Assembly: GCA_021527695.1 (NCBI GenBank)
Contig: JAKFAO010000005.1
Span: 1,054,001-1,118,000 of the forward strand
DNA from: Naematelia aurantialba
Taxonomy: Eukaryota > Basidiomycota > Tremellomycetes > Tremellales > Naemateliaceae
Reading direction: 5' to 3'
Length of the DNA stretch: 64,000 bases
Shown here: positions 63,451 through 64,000 of the stretch, in pieces
Layout: each line of letters begins with the position of its first letter
Numbering within the stretch: the first letter of the stretch is position 1
Notes under the pieces: model-generated
The model's database searches: none
What the model saw: the letters and a program-made list of their open reading frames with translations, nothing else
What the model was told of the DNA's origin: nothing
Made by a program: the position numbers and the translations under genes

Positions 63451-64000
63451 ATGCCAGACAGCGACTCGTACGTGGTCATCTCTGGCGGGACAGGAGCCAA
63501 CTCGTTCGTCTCGGCATTTGGCCCGTCGCCGGCGTTCGTGCTGCCCGTCTCGGACGATGGCGGCTCGTCAGCCGAGATACTGCGCTGCTTTGCCGGTCCT
63601 TCCATAGGGGACATCCGTCAGTGCACGAGGTCCCCGCAACTTGAAAGCTGCTGACGGTACACGCTGTAGGGTCTCGGCTCATCCGGCTCATTCCTGTGGT
63701 GCAGGATGCTGAGAGTCGCGAGGACAAGGAGATCGACGCCATCTACAACCTCATGGCATTTCGGTTTCCAGCTGATACACCCGAGAAGCTGGTCAAGGAG
63801 ATCTGGGAGGAGATTGTCGAAGGTCGCGGCAGTCTGTGGGAAGACATAGGCGAAGACAAGCGCGAGTGTATACGAGGTATGTGGGGAGCTTGGGATCGCG
63901 GACTGCGCGGCGCCGGCGGGGACGGCGAGGAAGGGAGGCGCCTGTGCTGACGTGTCCTCGTAGCGTTCTTGGTGCATTTCCAGACCCTCTGTCTCCGGCG
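63451..64000 (+). CDS. CofD/YvcK-like protein, 5' part (continues beyond window)
   Basis: Members of this family share the CofD (2-phospho-lactate transferase) and YvcK fold. The fungal branch is, to my knowledge, uncharacterised. Exons 63451-63616, 63670-63876 and 63964->64000 keep phase. The start MPDSDSYVVISGGTGANSF places the conserved GGTG nucleotide-binding loop near the N-terminus. FVLPVSDDGGSSAEILRCF and GPSIGDIRSRLIRLIP are family signatures (the SDDGGSS loop binds the substrate diphosphate or metal in CofD). Then come EIDAIYNLMAFRFP, EEIVEGRGSLWEDI and AFLVHFQ. Upstream in-frame Met codons exist, but the motif spacing favours 63451. Fungi lack the F420 pathway as far as I know, so the substrate is open. 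Confidence 0.83.

Overview
The window is nuclear DNA from a basidiomycete fungus, most likely a Tremellomycete (Cryptococcus/Trichosporon relatives). The evidence is intron density (up to 24 exons per gene, introns mostly 45-120 bp, donors GTGAGT/GTACGT/GTAAGT, a few GC-AG introns), GC-rich sequence, short intergenic gaps, and a fungal gene set that includes CCH1, RAX2, MAK32 and a CSL factor. No bacterial-style operon, transposon, rRNA, tRNA or CRISPR array was seen. Splice models were built by hand from frame, phase and family motifs. Their summed exon lengths are divisible by three, except for three genes that each carry one surplus base.

Layout, left to right: SLU7 3' end (+, partial); UTP21 (-); RAX2 with an SH3 tail (-); PEX19 (+); a MAK32-like PfkB kinase (+); a TMEM135-like membrane protein (-); GFA1 (+); NEM1 (+); ADP1, an ABCG transporter (-); an orphan BRCT-like protein (+); an endophilin-like BAR-SH3 protein (-); CCH1, the voltage-gated calcium channel (+); SMC3 cohesin subunit (-); TDP1 with ubiquitin- and SUMO-binding-type motifs (+); a 3.3 kb stretch that includes a long 5' leader; a CSL (RBP-J/Su(H)-type) transcription factor (+); a secreted or membrane-anchored parallel beta-helix protein (-); and the 5' end of a CofD-like protein (+).

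The genes are mostly unrelated housekeeping functions: splicing, rRNA processing, peroxisome biogenesis, chitin precursor synthesis, lipid regulation, calcium entry, cohesion and DNA repair. The arrangement does not suggest a pathway cluster. PEX19 and the TMEM135-like gene may both concern peroxisomes.

The most unusual signals are: (1) many introns carry a simple tandem repeat or tract close behind the 5' splice site, nearly always pyrimidine-rich on the sense strand of the host gene; (2) NEM1, the CSL factor and probably ADP1 each need a +1 frame change inside a conserved domain; (3) tiny exons (3, 7, 8, 18, 19, 22, 25, 30 nt), several carrying catalytic or binding motifs; (4) unusual domain combinations in TDP1, RAX2 and the BAR-SH3 protein.
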